Below the pieces are notes generated by a model that had not been told where the DNA came from, did not search any database, and was given only the letters and a program-made list of their open reading frames with translations. Position numbers and translations under genes: made by a program. Shown here piece by piece: positions 1 to 12,834 of a stretch of 64,000 bases of DNA (the stretch's first letter is position 1; each line of letters starts with the position of its first letter). This stretch comes from Lingula anatina. Lineage: Eukaryota; Brachiopoda; Lingulata; Lingulida; Lingulidae. Where the stretch lies: assembly GCF_001039355.2 (NCBI RefSeq), contig NW_019775391.1:809541-873540 (forward strand), written 5' to 3'.

Positions 1-835
1 CATTGTCAAACTGAAAAAAAAAAACATTGTCTTTAATCATTTCCAAATTAATTCACACAAAACTCTAAACAAACCCATGCAATGGCTGACCAGTGGAGAG
101 CTTCATAGGGTGTGTTAAACAATCAGATAATATCATAATTCCTTCACAACAGTTTAGATCACTACATTATATCTATTATACATAAGAAATATTAGAGTGC
201 AGATAAATTATATTCTTCTACAGAAATTTTACAAGATGGAATCAACAATACCTGTCTCCTGCAGCTTTTCAGAGACACCCGTGTCTTTTCACTGATATCA
301 TCGAGATCCTTTCTGTTTCTCGATGACAACTTCTTTCCAAGGAACTCTCTGACCACTTCAGGATCAAATTCATAATACCTAAAGATAAATTAGAATTGAC
401 TAAAGCTGTTCTTTTACGTGATTTTGGTGATGTTCTGTTGTACTCGTGTGATATGTAAAATGATATGTAATGAAAGTCAGATGATAACAGATTTATCTAG
501 ATTAAAATTTTAACTGGAAGGAGATGGATATGCAGAGGTTTGTAGACATATGCAGATAAAGGCATTGCAATGGAAGCTATTTTATCAACAAATTGTAATT
601 AGCTTCTAGTGTACCATAAAACTGGTTTAAAAAAAGCTATTGGGTCTGGCATTCACATACTATAATGTCTTATGATTTCTCACCCAGACATTTGTAATTC
701 TAAGCACTTTAACACATACAGAGGTTTATGTCACATATTTGTAAACTACAATAGATATCCTGGATTGGTCATCATAAATCCTCTTAACTCAATGACTGAT
801 AGTAAACTTGATATTTTGGAACAAGAAATAGTTAA
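1..835. repeat. Partial duplicate of the FIBP intron 2-exon 3-intron 3 block
   Basis: This segment repeats 6527-7360 at a nearly constant offset of about 6525, with only a handful of substitutions and a one-base change in an A run. It carries an intact copy of FIBP exon 3 (252-378, minus strand) and the first 10 bases of exon 4 at the window edge. The copies stop matching after 835/7360, shortly before the single N at 867. The near identity of intronic sequence and the nearby gap suggest two haplotypes of one locus placed in tandem by the assembler. A true recent duplication is possible, because the rest of this copy lies left of the window. Confidence 0.9.
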
Positions 836-3719
836 AGGACAATGTTCATGTAAAAATACATTTCTCNTTAAATTTTCTTTTAATGTTAACTCCCCACCCC
901 ACCCCATGATTCTTTAAAGTTTGAGGAAAAGGAAAATCGGTATTTAAATACAAGAAGCTGTCTAAACAAGAGAAATTCACAATAACGCAACCTAAAATGC
1001 AGCAAAAACACTCTTTAATTTTCGAAAAACTTATTCTTCACTCAATAATTTCAGCGTTACAATATTCCATTTTCTCGCCATATCTATCTTTCTCCGGGGA
1101 AAAAAGCAAATTTCTCCGACACATGAATCTTTGCCGACATTTGGATTTGTTGTCTTGTAACGCTTTTAATCGAATAACTAATTTCTAAAAACAATTCATA
1201 TATACCGGTGTGTCTCTCGGACATTTTAGAGAGGAATATCGACGGTTTTATGGTTGTTAATTAGCTTTGTAGGATGCTTGAAAATGTTCCTGTTAAAAAA
1301 CACGACCTTAGAATATTTTCGAACGCACAGAGTATACTTTTAAATATTCACTTTCGCCTTACCTTTGTCAGTGCGATCATCACCAGAAGTAAACGCCATT
1401 TAAAACAATTCATCCTGTTTCTGTACATTTATGAGAAAGCTGAAAATATTATAAAAGTTGGCATAGGTCATTAATTAAATTGATATGATAATGTTCGGAT
1501 TTAAGAGTCATCGCCATGCATTAGAGAAGAAAAATGTCGAGACGTTCCCGTCTTTAAGTCCCATTTTTATTATTTACAATAAATAAATCTATGAATAACT
1601 TCTAATCGTATTTTTCTTTCTTTCATTCATGTAATAAAGTTTACTCTTTCTGGGAAGAGCGGTGTGGGCACCTGGAAAACAATAACTCCAATTTGAAAAG
1701 GATTTCCTTCACAAAATCACGAGTTCCAACTAATTAAATTAAAATGCGCATGAACTTCTTAGTTCAAAACATCAGTATATCTGAGTAGCATAAGTTCGCA
1801 AAAACACTAAATGTAGTGTTGACAATAAAAAAACCCTAAATTAACTGAACTTTATCTTACATAACACGTTAGATAATAGATAATTATATATTTACTTTTA
1901 GCTGCAAGGCTGATCTACAAAACAATTACACTTCTATACGTTTGTTAACAAGTATTTTCAAATTCTATTCAAGTAGTCAAGAAAACGTTAATGAATACAT
2001 TACAATTTACCTTGAAGGCAACTCGTGTTGCTTGGAATGAACAAACGGAAGCTTTAACGTGGCGCCTCTAGAAAGAGAACGCTGTCTGAAGTCGCCCGCC
2101 CCAGCGCAACCTATGGCCTTCCAAACACGACGTTCTTTATATTGACAAACTCTTAACCAAAAAATATGTCTGCGCGTCGCTCGCGGGGACGGTTGTTACC
2201 GAAAGAAAAGGAGAGAGACAATGTTTCTGACCTTCATTCTTGTCCTTCTTGTAACTCATACAAAAGTCACGTTGCGTATCGTTCTACCAGTGTCGCTTTT
2301 TATCATTATCATTGTGTTCATGCAAAAGGATCCACACATTACTATATTCTCTATTTATCTCGCCTAGAGCGACAGAGACACAAGAAGACAGTAGTACAAA
2401 TACTACATGGCAGCAAGCCAGACAGTTGACTGTCCAATTACACCTTAATTTGTAGGTGGCATTTTGGGCCGGCGTTCTCATTGCCAAGAGCGAAAAAGAA
2501 ATTTCATAATGACTTTGTACTCGCAGGAAGTACTCAGAGTATTTAAGTCGCGTCAGCAGGTCGGTCCACTGTTATTCAACAAATATGGACAAAGAAATTT
2601 TCTTTATATGGACCTTCTATGGGTATGGAGACCTGTTAAGCGCGGAGTTTTCTGACATCCGTCACAATTTTCAGCACTTGCCCACTATGGCTCTCCTGCA
2701 ATACAATGTTAATACGATAAAAATATTCAGATCGTTCACTCAAATTGGCTGAATCCAATTTTAAAATTACACGCGTTGACGCATTTTTATTTCATCCTTA
2801 CTTTTTGTATGGGCGTTTATGTCCTTCCTTAAAAAGCATGCGATGAAATTCGGGGCACGAGAATAGGTCACGCGAGAAGGTAGATGTTGGAACCGGCAAT
2901 ATGACGATATAAATATTGTATTGTTGTCTTTCGGGGTAAATAAATACTAGTTATCCTTTTTTCATCGGGTATTGAAATTCAATTTTAATAATGGTTGTCC
3001 TAATTCATATGGCATCAAATAAAAGGGAGAACGGACACCGCGCTTTCTTTAACGTTTCACTTTTCAAGATGTACCGACGCTACGGTTGGTCCGTTTATCA
3101 CAACTTACGAGTACTGCATCTTTCATAGTTAACTAGGTGAATTGCAATGATTTTGTTGGGTTTTTTTTTTATTCAAAATATTTCAATAAGCAGATTAAAT
3201 GCATCACGGATGTCATAGGCAAAGACCGATTATTTCGAGCTCAATTAACAATCATTTTCAAACACGCACTCTTTATGGCACAATCAATTCAAACAATCGG
3301 TCAAACAAAAACAAAATCAGGAGCAACGCCCTTTAATAATCATTACCATTACAAAAAATTAGAAAATAATTTAGACAGATTCACAGGACTGTTATCAAAA
3401 CTTCTTGAAATGGCATACAGTGCTGACATCTGTGTCAACTCTGAAATTCCATACACATCATAAGTGCACCGTGCATTTGCTGTACATTGCAATATATTGT
3501 GAGGGTACAGCAGCACACAGCGCTCCAATAATGACTTTCAATTGTTATCGCTACGATTCTTTTTTTTTGTCCTTACTGTTATTTCTTCGTTTGTCACAAC
3601 TGCATTTTTCCCCAATATTGGCCTTAATGCAGTTCAGTTCCTTCATTTGTCCTTCCTGCCATACTTTGGTCCTTTGATTATCCCGGCTGCATTAGTAACT
3701 GTAGTTTATAGCTTCTTTA
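836..3719. other. Region without a supported gene
   Basis: It begins near the one-base gap at 867. Open frames are short, lack splice context and resemble no family I know. GC-richer patches at about 2040-2200 and 2820-3080 could be promoter-like, but no first exon can be supported. An AATAAA on the minus strand at 3168-3173 is one candidate polyadenylation signal for FIBP, about 0.9 kb beyond its stop codon. Confidence 0.5.
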
Positions 3720-3726
3720 GATTTAA

Positions 3727-4055
3727 ACTGTTACTTATCCTCTGTCACAGTTGTTAACAATACCTCCCCCCTGCCACTACCCTGAAAACAGCATGTGCTC
3801 TGTCTCAGTTCTGAACTGTTGCTTATCCTCTGTTGCCATGACTACAGCCAAGGTTTGACCTCTTACGCTGCCCAAACTGCAGCATATGCTGTCTCAGTTC
3901 CAAACAAGTTGCTTATCTTCTGTTACCATGAGAACAGCCGAGGTTTGTCCTGTGCGTCACTGACCGGACAACAGCATGTCTCAGTTCGAATTGTTGCTTA
4001 TCCTCTGTTGCCATGACTACAGCCAAGGTTTGTCCTGTGTCATTGCCCTGACTAC
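3727..4055. repeat. Degenerate tandem repeat beside the FIBP 3' end
   Basis: A unit that includes ttgcttatcctctgttgcca followed by tgactacagccaaggtttg recurs with starts near 3829, 3909 and 3993, and a weaker start near 3731. Spacing is about 80-98 bp. The phrase tgtctcagttc also recurs between units. The array ends just left of the FIBP stop codon, so it is probably in the FIBP 3' UTR or immediately downstream. Confidence 0.7.
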
Positions 4056-4066
4056 AGCCCACCATG

Positions 4067-4253
4067 TCACTTGTGGTACATCTGGACAATGCAGGCCGTG
4101 ATCATGACCATGTACCTGTCCCAGATCTTCGCCATTTGAGGATTAGACCTACAATAAAGTGAAACTCTCATGAAAAGTGACACCTATAAAACATGGTGTG
4201 TGTGTGTGTGTGTCCATGTGTGCACGCACAAATGTAGGCAAGTAGAAGGACAG

Positions 4254-4292
<39 letters not shown>

Positions 4293-7200
4293 TGTACACC
4301 ACTAACATTCTCAAATGTGATAGGCTACACATCAAAAGAGTTCTTTACATTTGCAGATACAAGTATAAAAAGCGAGCAATATCTTCCGAGTGCTCTGATT
4401 TGACCTGGGACAAATTTTAATGGGTCAACAGATCAAAAATAATATCCCATACCTAAAGTGCTCTACCATGTGACTGGTATCTAGGTAGGCATTAAGGAAT
4501 GCCTCTACATCATCTTTGGTCCACATAGCTTGCCGACAGGGCTCTATAAACTAAACAAAAGAAAAAAAACTGTAGTGTCTTAACATGGGAGTTCTGAAAA
4601 GCAATTTATTTCTTTAATGAAAGTTTTTTAAAAACTTGTATTATTGGCATCAAGTTTAGAAATTTCCCCTCATTCTTAAAAGGTGCTTAGATCTAACTTT
4701 TTTAAAAATATTTCTCAACTGAAATATAATAAATTAAACAGACATCTTGATCAAACCTTCTTTTGAAAAAACAATTAAATTACCCTAATCTATACATCTG
4801 CACGACTTTTATGAGTCTGTTGTAAGATGATGAAAACAGATGAAAAACAACTCACAAGACATTTCACCCAACACCAGACATTTCATATGTTACCTTTTCT
4901 ACTAAATCCAAAAATAAATCCCTGGATTCTTTACTATGGCTAAGTCCACTCCCTATACCAACTATTACTTTTGAAATATTCTGTAACAGAAATATGTACA
5001 TTTAATTTTTAATTGGTCACATGAAAATGTCTAGTTAAACAAAATTGAACCTTCTCCAACTGTGCTCATATCTGGATGCAGAAAATAACTGCCTCTTTTT
5101 TAATGTTGCACAATACAAGTAATCTAAATTTAATTGCCCATTCCAGAGTGTAAGAGAAAATTATCTTTCAAATTAAAGAGTTAATTATCATATAAAAATA
5201 GATGATCTGTATTAAGATGACTGAGGCTCTTAGTGATAGCACTGGGTAAAGATATGGATACTACATAATCATATCATTATTTCTGCATGCAAAACATACC
5301 TTAAAATTTTGCTCAATGTCTGTAAAAGCTCTGTCACTCAGTCCTGTAAGTGTGCGCAACACTAAGCTAATCAAAAATACAATATAATAATGTTATTACC
5401 ACTAGCAAGGTAATGAGGGCTAATATAAAAAGATTATCATATGCATCCAGCTAATATAAAAATACAAAACAAAATGGAAAAAAATATTTAGAGATGTATT
5501 ATATCACAAAGACAAATTATTCTGCCTACAAAATTTATGAAATAGGAAGATAGATATTTCATTCAATTTATTACTAATCAAAATCCACAGGCAATCATTT
5601 GTAAAAAAAAAAAGACAATCTTTTTTATTTCATTTTGTGCATTTCTAAATGGTATAAAGTTACACATGAGGTCCTACAGGTAGTAGAAGCAGTATAAATA
5701 GGAGTGGTAGTATTACCTTTTATGTTCTTCCACATAATCTGACAGTTCTTTGACATCTCTAAGAGCCTGAAGAAAATCTCGGTCCAGGTCTGTATCAATG
5801 TCCTCACTGGTCAGTGTCTTCACCCCTGAAATTGTCACAAAATACTGCAATAAAATCTACATAATAAAAATAAATTTAAAAAAATTTTTATACAATCTTT
5901 TCATGTCAACATTCGCATGCAAATCTTACACTGATTAAAAAAGGAAACTTGTTAGTTGAGTAACTATATGGATTTATGTAACAGCATTAAAATTAATAAG
6001 ATGACCTCAGAAATTTTTCTTTGTGAACCTGAACTTTGAAATTTAAAAAGGTCAATTTTTAACCTATGACCTATCCACTGACCTCTAGCCCTCGACGTCC
6101 AGTGCGACATCATTTGGTCAGCACAGAAAGCAAAGTCTTCGAAGGTCAAATAATGGAGTTTCTTCTTCCCCGTCTCAAACCTGTTATTAGCGATAAACAC
6201 TATTGCAGCATATTTTCTGGAATAAACGAAAGAAAGCCTAGTCATTTATTTAAATCATATTCATAAATAAACTGGAACTGGTAAACCCTAGCTTTTCATT
6301 ACATGTTGTTAATTATGAATGTAACTTCACATAAAGGATGTACACAGTATATAATGTGCAGTGAAATACTATGCATAAATTTCTTATGAATATTTGTCTA
6401 TTATAGAACTTGTTATTTTTTTCAAGGTGCCATACTTTGCCAACTCTTCTGATATAAGAAACAGTGTCCTAATGTTTTCCACTAGGGACCCCATCATGTC
6501 TTCCACCGTTTTAAACACATGCTTAACATTGTCAAACTGAAAAAAAAAAAATTGTCTTTAATCATTTCCAAATTAATTCACACAAAACTCTAAACAAACC
6601 CATGCAATGGCTGACCAGTGGAGAGCTTCATAGGATGTGTTAAACAATCAGATAATATCATAATTCCTTCACAACAGTTTTGATCGCTACATTATATCTA
6701 TTATACATAAGAAATATTAGAGTGCAGATAAATTATATTCTTCTACAGAAATTTTACAAGATGGAATCAACAATACCTGTCTCCTGCAGCTTTTCAGAGA
6801 CACCCGTGTCTTTTCACTGATATCATCGAGATCCTTTCTGTTTCTCGATGACAACTTCTTTCCAAGGAACTCTCTGACCACTTCAGGATCAAATTCATAA
6901 TACCTAAAGATAAATTAGAATTGACTAAAGCTGTTCTTTTACATGATTTTGGTGATGTTCTGTTGTACTCGTGTGATATGTAATATGATATGTAATGAAA
7001 GTCAGATGATAACAGATTTATCTAGATTAAAATTTTAACTGGAAGGAGATGGATATGCAGAGGTTTGTAGACATATGCAGATAAAGGCATTGCAATGGAA
7101 GCTATTTTATCAACAAATTGTAATTAGCTTCTAGTGTACCATAAAACTGGTTTAAAAAAAGCTATTGGGTCTGGCATTCACATACTATAATGTCTTATGA

Positions 7201-8185
7201 TTTCTCACCCAGACATTTGTAATTCTAAGCACTTTAACACATACAGAGGTTTATGTCACATATTTGTAAACTACAATAGATATCCTGGATTGGTCATCAT
7301 AAATCCTCTTAACTCAATGACTGATAGTAAACTTGATATTTTGGAACAAGAAATAGTTAAGTTCTCTATCTCAACATTCATAATGGTACAAAAAATGAAA
7401 CAATTCGAAGGTTCAAAAGTTAGAAGGGTTCAGTGGACCAAGCATTCACTACAGAACTTTTGGACCAATGAACCCTTATATTTAAAAACTGATGAAAATG
7501 TTACAATTTTTCAGGCCAACATAAAACAGTTGTCTATCTGGTCTAACACTGCTCCAGAGTTTTGGCTTGACCCCTCAAAAAACACTTTATATTTTATTAC
7601 TCATACCTTTCAATCAGCATCTTTTTTGTCTCTGGGTTAATTTGAAAGACAGGTGTGTCAATCAGTTTGCTGGGGTATTTGTAAAACCTCTCCAGCATGC
7701 TAAAGGTGCGGTAATGGTCCACAGTGTCACTGAACAACATTTCAAACGTGGCCCCATACTGCTGCAAGATTCCTTTCTGTTGCTGAACCACTGCTGCTTC
7801 GTGTGCTAAAACCAGCGGCATTAATAAACTGTCAATTTAGACCCCATTCCGAAATATTTGAAGATTTTATCAACACCGCATTTATGATAAGTAAATTAAG
7901 TCAAAAACATAGAATAAGTAGGATTCTTTATATGTGATAAATATTAAATAACGTATGTGACTGTGCTAAGTGAGTGTGTAATGAAAATACAAGCGATCGG
8001 CGTTTACTTTGTTTCTTCGCTTTGTCTTGAAATACAATTTATTTCTCCGAGAAAACATTATGTAAAGACAGTGCATCAACAGCATAATAATTTACTCGCC
8101 TACCTGTGTACCCCTTCAGCCACAATTCATATATATCAGTGTCTATCAAAGTGTCATTGCCGACAAATATATTCACTTCACCCAT
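4067..8185 (-). CDS. FIBP: FIBP, acidic FGF intracellular-binding protein (10 exons)
   Basis: Exons in gene order: 8185-8104, 7805-7607, 6903-6777, 6536-6436, 6216-6083, 5825-5717, 5366-5300, 4980-4894, 4550-4453, 4148-4067. All junctions are GT..AG and phases close to 361 residues; vertebrate FIBP is about 357-364. Recognition rests on the N-terminal [15 protein letters not shown] block, [56 protein letters not shown], the [14 protein letters not shown] block and the C-terminal IWDRYM...MYHK end. FIBP is an intracellular protein that binds internalised FGF1. No signal peptide or membrane segment is visible. An in-frame upstream ATG at 8248 would add 21 residues, but MGEVNIF aligns with the known N-terminus. 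Introns hold a foldback element (about 7395-7565) and a TG microsatellite lies in intron 9. Confidence 0.95.
4194..4286. repeat. TG microsatellite (two tracts)
   Basis: Two TG runs, at about 4194-4212 and 4256-4293, are separated by unrelated sequence. They lie in the last FIBP intron, between exon 10 (4148) and exon 9 (4453). Confidence 0.9.
7395..7565. mobile_element. Diverged copy of a foldback MITE
   Basis: It shares an ordered set of segments with the element at 13469-13655: cgaaggttc, then tggaccaatgaaccctt, then a variant of gatgaaaacgttacca. Its ends are too diverged to define terminal repeats or target-site duplications. It lies in FIBP intron 2, starting soon after the point where the duplicate at 1-835 stops matching. 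Confidence 0.6.
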
Positions 8186-8239
8186 GTTGTTCTGCAAAAA
8201 TTGACCTAGATCGAAATCGAGGCAAAATGAGACGAGCTT

Positions 8240-8247
8240 TGACGTCA
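8240..8247. promoter_or_regulatory. CRE-like palindrome upstream of FIBP
   Basis: A perfect TGACGTCA lies 55 bp upstream of the preferred FIBP start codon and overlaps the in-frame upstream ATG at 8248. This fits a core promoter or 5' UTR position. The motif also occurs elsewhere in the window (for example 9675-9682), so function is inferred only. Confidence 0.4.
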
Positions 8248-8248
8248 T

Positions 8249-11200
8249 AATCGCTGGTCTGGAAACAAAAGTAATGTGTTCCTTGCGTTCAGCATTTTTT
8301 CTCCTTAGGTAGGTTTATTTTTCAGGTGAGTAAATTCTTTACTGAAAAGAGCTAGCGTACCTCCATATGTTGTTGATGACTTAGACCTATACTTGTTATA
8401 TTCAATATAATTAATTTCACAGATCCTTTAAAAGATAAAGAAAAATGTGTAGAATAATAAAAAATGACTGTTTAAATTTGCGACATTTAAAGCAAACAAA
8501 TTATACAAATAAATTAAAAAATAAGAAAATTCATGTTTAGACAAAGCAAAATGAAGTAAACCGATATTTTTTCAATCAATTAATGATTTATCAAAAAATC
8601 AATTTGAAAATATGTTTCTCTAAAAGTTAAAGCGAAGGTCTAGTTCTAATTAAGCAAATCCGTGGGGTTTAAACTAAAACTATCTCTCTCCAGACTAACA
8701 TACATACATACCAAATTTATTATATTACATTAATGAACGCGCTGCGCTGCATGGGCATTTGTCGCGCCAAAATATATAGAGCCTACTGGACGTCGCCAAA
8801 ATACGTTTAGGTAGGCATATCTGTATTTTACTGATAACTGTCAAATAAAAGAAACTTCTCCAAAGATTATTTTCAAACGGGACATTAGAATAATTATATA
8901 AAGTTTCGAACAAAGACGGGAAAAAGAAAAGGAAAGAATCATGAATATTCCACCCATACAAAGAAACTCTGCTAATTTTTTTTTTTTTTTTTCGGGAGCG
9001 AAGAAGGCAGTTGTCTTCAGATTGAGTAAAAAAATTAATTCATGTTTTTTCAACCCTCACTCTTTTTTAACCTTTTTACTAGGAAATGTGTAGATACTCT
9101 CTTTATCCATGAAAGTATCATTAGTTTATACCACTGAAAGTGATTTTGAAGCTAATCAAAGTAGGCCTACTTCTGAGGACTAAAAATGGCCAACTTCATG
9201 TCCTATCCAATGTTACCGTTGTTGTTTTCTCGTTGTCAATAAACCACTTCACTGTTTCTGTGATACCAATTATGTCACAATGCGGCTGACAATGTGTGAT
9301 AGTTACCCGGTATCTTAATAGAGCGGTAATCGACGGCGTTGTCTAGTGACGCCTCAGAGATTGTGACCCCAACGCAATATAGAGGCGCGTTTTTGGAACA
9401 CACGTTACCATTTTGGGCTCTTTGGGTACTGTAAAAGTCATGGTAAAAATTGAAATTTGAATTTAAATTGAAACAGTCGTGGACTTTTGTTCTATACACA
9501 TTTATGTTTTAAAAAATTGAATACAACTTTGAATTCATTCAATTTTATTTTTTGCCACTTCAGTATGTGAAATGCACCTCTATATTGGGTTTGGGTGCAT
9601 ATTAACAAGACGTCGAGGACTTCACAAAAACGTAATATCACATGGCATGTCTCCTGAAGGCTTTAGAGAAATTTTGACGTCACAGTTAGATTATGTATAG
9701 CCTGCTATATTGAAATGTCAATAACATATTAATAACACGATGTATGGAGACGTCACAGATAATGCCATAGTCTATCAGAATAGAAATTATAAAGATGCTA
9801 TGAAGACACCACAGAAGTTTTAATACATGCACCACAGTGCACTCTAATTGATAACAACAAAACGGTGCGTGAAGGAGTCACAAATATTATGGCGTCAAAA
9901 TATACAAATTGTTCACAAATATTAAATGAAAAATTTATTAATACGGCATAGGTCTACATACTGAGAGTATAAAATCGCAACTAAGCTTCAGTTTAACGTT
10001 TTGCCGTTAGACAAAAAAGTGCCATTTGATTATGTCCAATTTTATTTTACCACCATAAAATGCATGTAGATAACTTGCTTTAATCCCAAGTTTTGATATG
10101 TCAGTTATATTTATTAAATAAATATTTGCTAAACATTGAAGGTCCATGCTTCTAATGTATGTTTGGCACATGTTTATAACTGTTATATGATAGACCAAAA
10201 AATGAGATAAAATAGGATTAAAACAAATAAACTAACAGGTTGATTAAATTTAAACCAAGCAACTGGCAAGGGTCTCCACGTATTATTTTGATTACGACAT
10301 TTAAATTGATTAATATTAATATTAATATTCGAAAACAGAAAAGTGGCTCAATACTTGTTAGATGAATACAACAATACATTTTTTATTCATTCTAGAGTCA
10401 TTCTATCAATCCACTCATCACTGTTGCATTTACATTTGAAGACAGATCCCCAGCAATTTTTGCAAAATGCTGTCATAGTGCTGGGGTTTTTCATCATTTA
10501 TTCTCTAGCACGATCTCTGTCACAGAGATCTTATATATCCTCATATCCGAGAAATGCTCTCCAATTGTTTTCAGTCTGAAAACAGCGATTTTGTTTGAGT
10601 TCTGAGATTCTGAAAGTTGATTAAATATAACATTTGTCCCGTTTTAGGCTGTCTTGGGCTCGGTAACGTTAGTAGAGTTAGCCGCGGCAAGGTCTAGAGA
10701 AGAGTCTGCTGTCTGACCGTCTGAAGAAAAAGAACACAACGGCTTTAGTTTCAGTTAAAATTTCTAACAATAAATAAATAAATAAATTTCAGAGGTTTAG
10801 GAACGCATGAGTATATATTTTTAATTTATCACAGGGTTCTATTCTAAGTATTAACAATAGTGAAACCCACGTGCCACCAGCTTTCAGGGAATGACGCTTG
10901 TGACGCAACATTCTACACCGTGAATTAAAGAAGTCCCTGAAGACTCAACTCTTTATTATCAGCATGTCCCTGGCGTTGCCGAACGGTTATGGCTTGCTGA
11001 TAATAGATAGGGGAATTTAGGGACCATTAAAACTTTACCCTTTTACTTTACCAATTACCCTTTCCTAATATCCTAGAACTTCAGTCATAGGTAGTTTAAC
11101 GTTGCACTGTGTTCCCAGAAAAAAAATGTATTTTTATTTTTATTTTTATGGTAAGACGAAATACGGCACGTTTTTAAATTAGATAGCTATTTTCATACAT

Positions 11201-11340
11201 GGCTATATTGCAAGTAATCAGCTGTACCATATGGCATACCTGATTTTCAATCTCTCTTTCTTCCGATTACCTTTCTGGTAGGAGGAGAAAATCATATAAA
11301 GATCGTAAAAAGAGGAGATCCCCCCATTTATTCTTTTCTG
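8249..11340. other. Intergenic region between FIBP and the TNFR-like gene
   Basis: No exon can be supported. It contains an AT-rich tract (about 8400-8720), a poly-T run near 8978-8991, an inverted repeat pair (9366-9392 and 9571-9598), several gacgtcac motifs (9675-9755) and a hairpin at 10943-11006 with a relative at 41297-41359. Confidence 0.6.
9366..9598. repeat. Inverted repeat pair, possible foldback element
   Basis: The left arm (9366-9392) contains caatatagaggcgcg. The right arm (9571-9598) contains gcacctctatattggg, its near reverse complement. About 180 bp of unrelated sequence separates them. No target-site duplication was identified. Confidence 0.55.
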
Positions 11341-12834
11341 TTATTTACCTTCAAAGTTGTACTGCGGCGGGGGCTCTGAACTCCCGATCACCATCTTTGA
11401 CCTTTGATTTTTAAAGGACGTCTCCTCGAATGTCTCGCTGGACGAATTTCGCGAAATTTCTTCGTCGTTTCTAGCTTGGTCGTTCTTTAATAAAGGCTTT
11501 TTACAGTCCAATTGAGGACCATATTCCTCATCTTTGTTCTTCACGTCTTTGACATCACGTTTCCTGACCTTGAGTATTAGGCATGATACCATGATGATCA
11601 TATTAACAACACCCAAAATAATGAGAATACACAGGCAAATTATTATTCCTATACCAAAGCTTGGAAGCTTCTCTATCACACCGGAGATGTCGCCTGAAAT
11701 GAAATATAGATATCACATTTTTACATCATGAAATCACCAAAAACAATATTTACTTTAATTTCATTTACGGATATGTACATGTATATCTTTTACTATAAAG
11801 ACGATAGTGATGATTAAATATCAATTTTAAGACTGTTGTATCTAGCAAATTAAAGTAAATAATCTATACAGTGATTCACACTTTAGGTACATGTATGTTA
11901 TAATTATAGCATCATGTTCGCCTTACTTTGCTTTTTTGTCATTCAACAATTAGCCAATCAATTCAGTCTTAATAATTAATTCTGTCCGCCCACCTGTATT
12001 TGTTTGATGTTGGTCACGCCCAAAGCCGTAACCTTGGAGAGCAGTCTGCTTTACCGTAGGTGTGGCAGTGGTTGTCGTGAACATGAGATATCCTGAAGAA
12101 AAAATAAACACCCTCTGCATTTTTAAAGCATGAGTGAAGTAAAATGTCATTTTACATTTCCCACCCACTCATACTACATGTACAGGTATGCTTAACCCGT
12201 TTATCTCATCGAACTTTGGACATTTCTCGTTGTAAGAGCGTAAGTCCGTGAATCGTGGTATCTTTAGCTATTCTTTGATTAATCTTGTTTACAATGCCCT
12301 TTTTCACAACTAATCTAAATCTCACAATGTATTCACTTCATTGATTGTTAACAAAAAAATTATTGTTTCAAAAAGAGAACAAAACAATATAATATGGTAT
12401 AACCACGCAGCCCCGCAGTTACCGGTATAGTATTTTGACACGAGTAAGAGTTTTGTCTTGAAATAATCTGGTCACTCGGTTGTAACCAACATAGAATTAC
12501 TTTGTTAAATTATATTTAGACAATGGCTGTAATGATGTCTCTTACCCGCGCATTGCTCCTTGCACTCCGTCTCCAGTTCCGGACTGGCCCTTAATCTGGC
12601 GGGGTGGCACAAGTCTGCACAACTATGGCAACGCTCAATACCTAACTCACAGTACTGCGTCCGTGGATCACATTGTAATTGACCGCCAGGTCCACACGGA
12701 ATTGGACTTAACTGGCCAGTGGCGGCAGTGTCACTTTCCTCGGCATATGTGGTTAGTATATCCGGTGTGATCAGAAACCATAATAATAAAAGACGCCAAA
12801 GACGCCCCCCAGAAATACCCGTTCGCCTCAACAT
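11341..12834 (-). CDS. Single-CRD TNF-receptor-like (Grindelwald-like) type I membrane protein
   Basis: Three exons: 12834-12546, 12092-11994, 11693-11341; phases close to 246 residues. In order the protein has an arginine-rich start and hydrophobic signal peptide (RLWRLLLLWFLI), one cysteine-rich module (CGPGGQLQCDP..YCELGIERCHSCADLC...CKEQC), a Thr/Ser-rich stalk, one transmembrane segment (GIGIIICLCILIILGVV and following) and a cytoplasmic tail of about 80 residues ending SSEPPPQYNFEGK. The cysteine spacing fits the short TNF-receptor modules of insect Grindelwald or vertebrate BCMA/TACI types, suggesting a TNF-ligand receptor. No death domain is present. The tail holds a PPxY motif (PPQY). 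An in-frame ATG at 12864 would add 10 residues; the internal ATG gives a more typical signal peptide. It is divergent from the LRR gene, with a shared promoter region. Confidence 0.75.

Noticed and set aside
672-917. Open frame shared with 7197-7640
   Set aside because: It is intronic FIBP sequence on the opposite strand, present twice only because the block is duplicated.
2166-2655. Overlapping frames in a GC-richer patch
   Set aside because: No family similarity, no splice support and frames on both strands; left as possible promoter sequence.
11534-11731. Plus-strand frame over the TNFR-like last exon
   Set aside because: Antisense shadow of a well-supported transmembrane exon.
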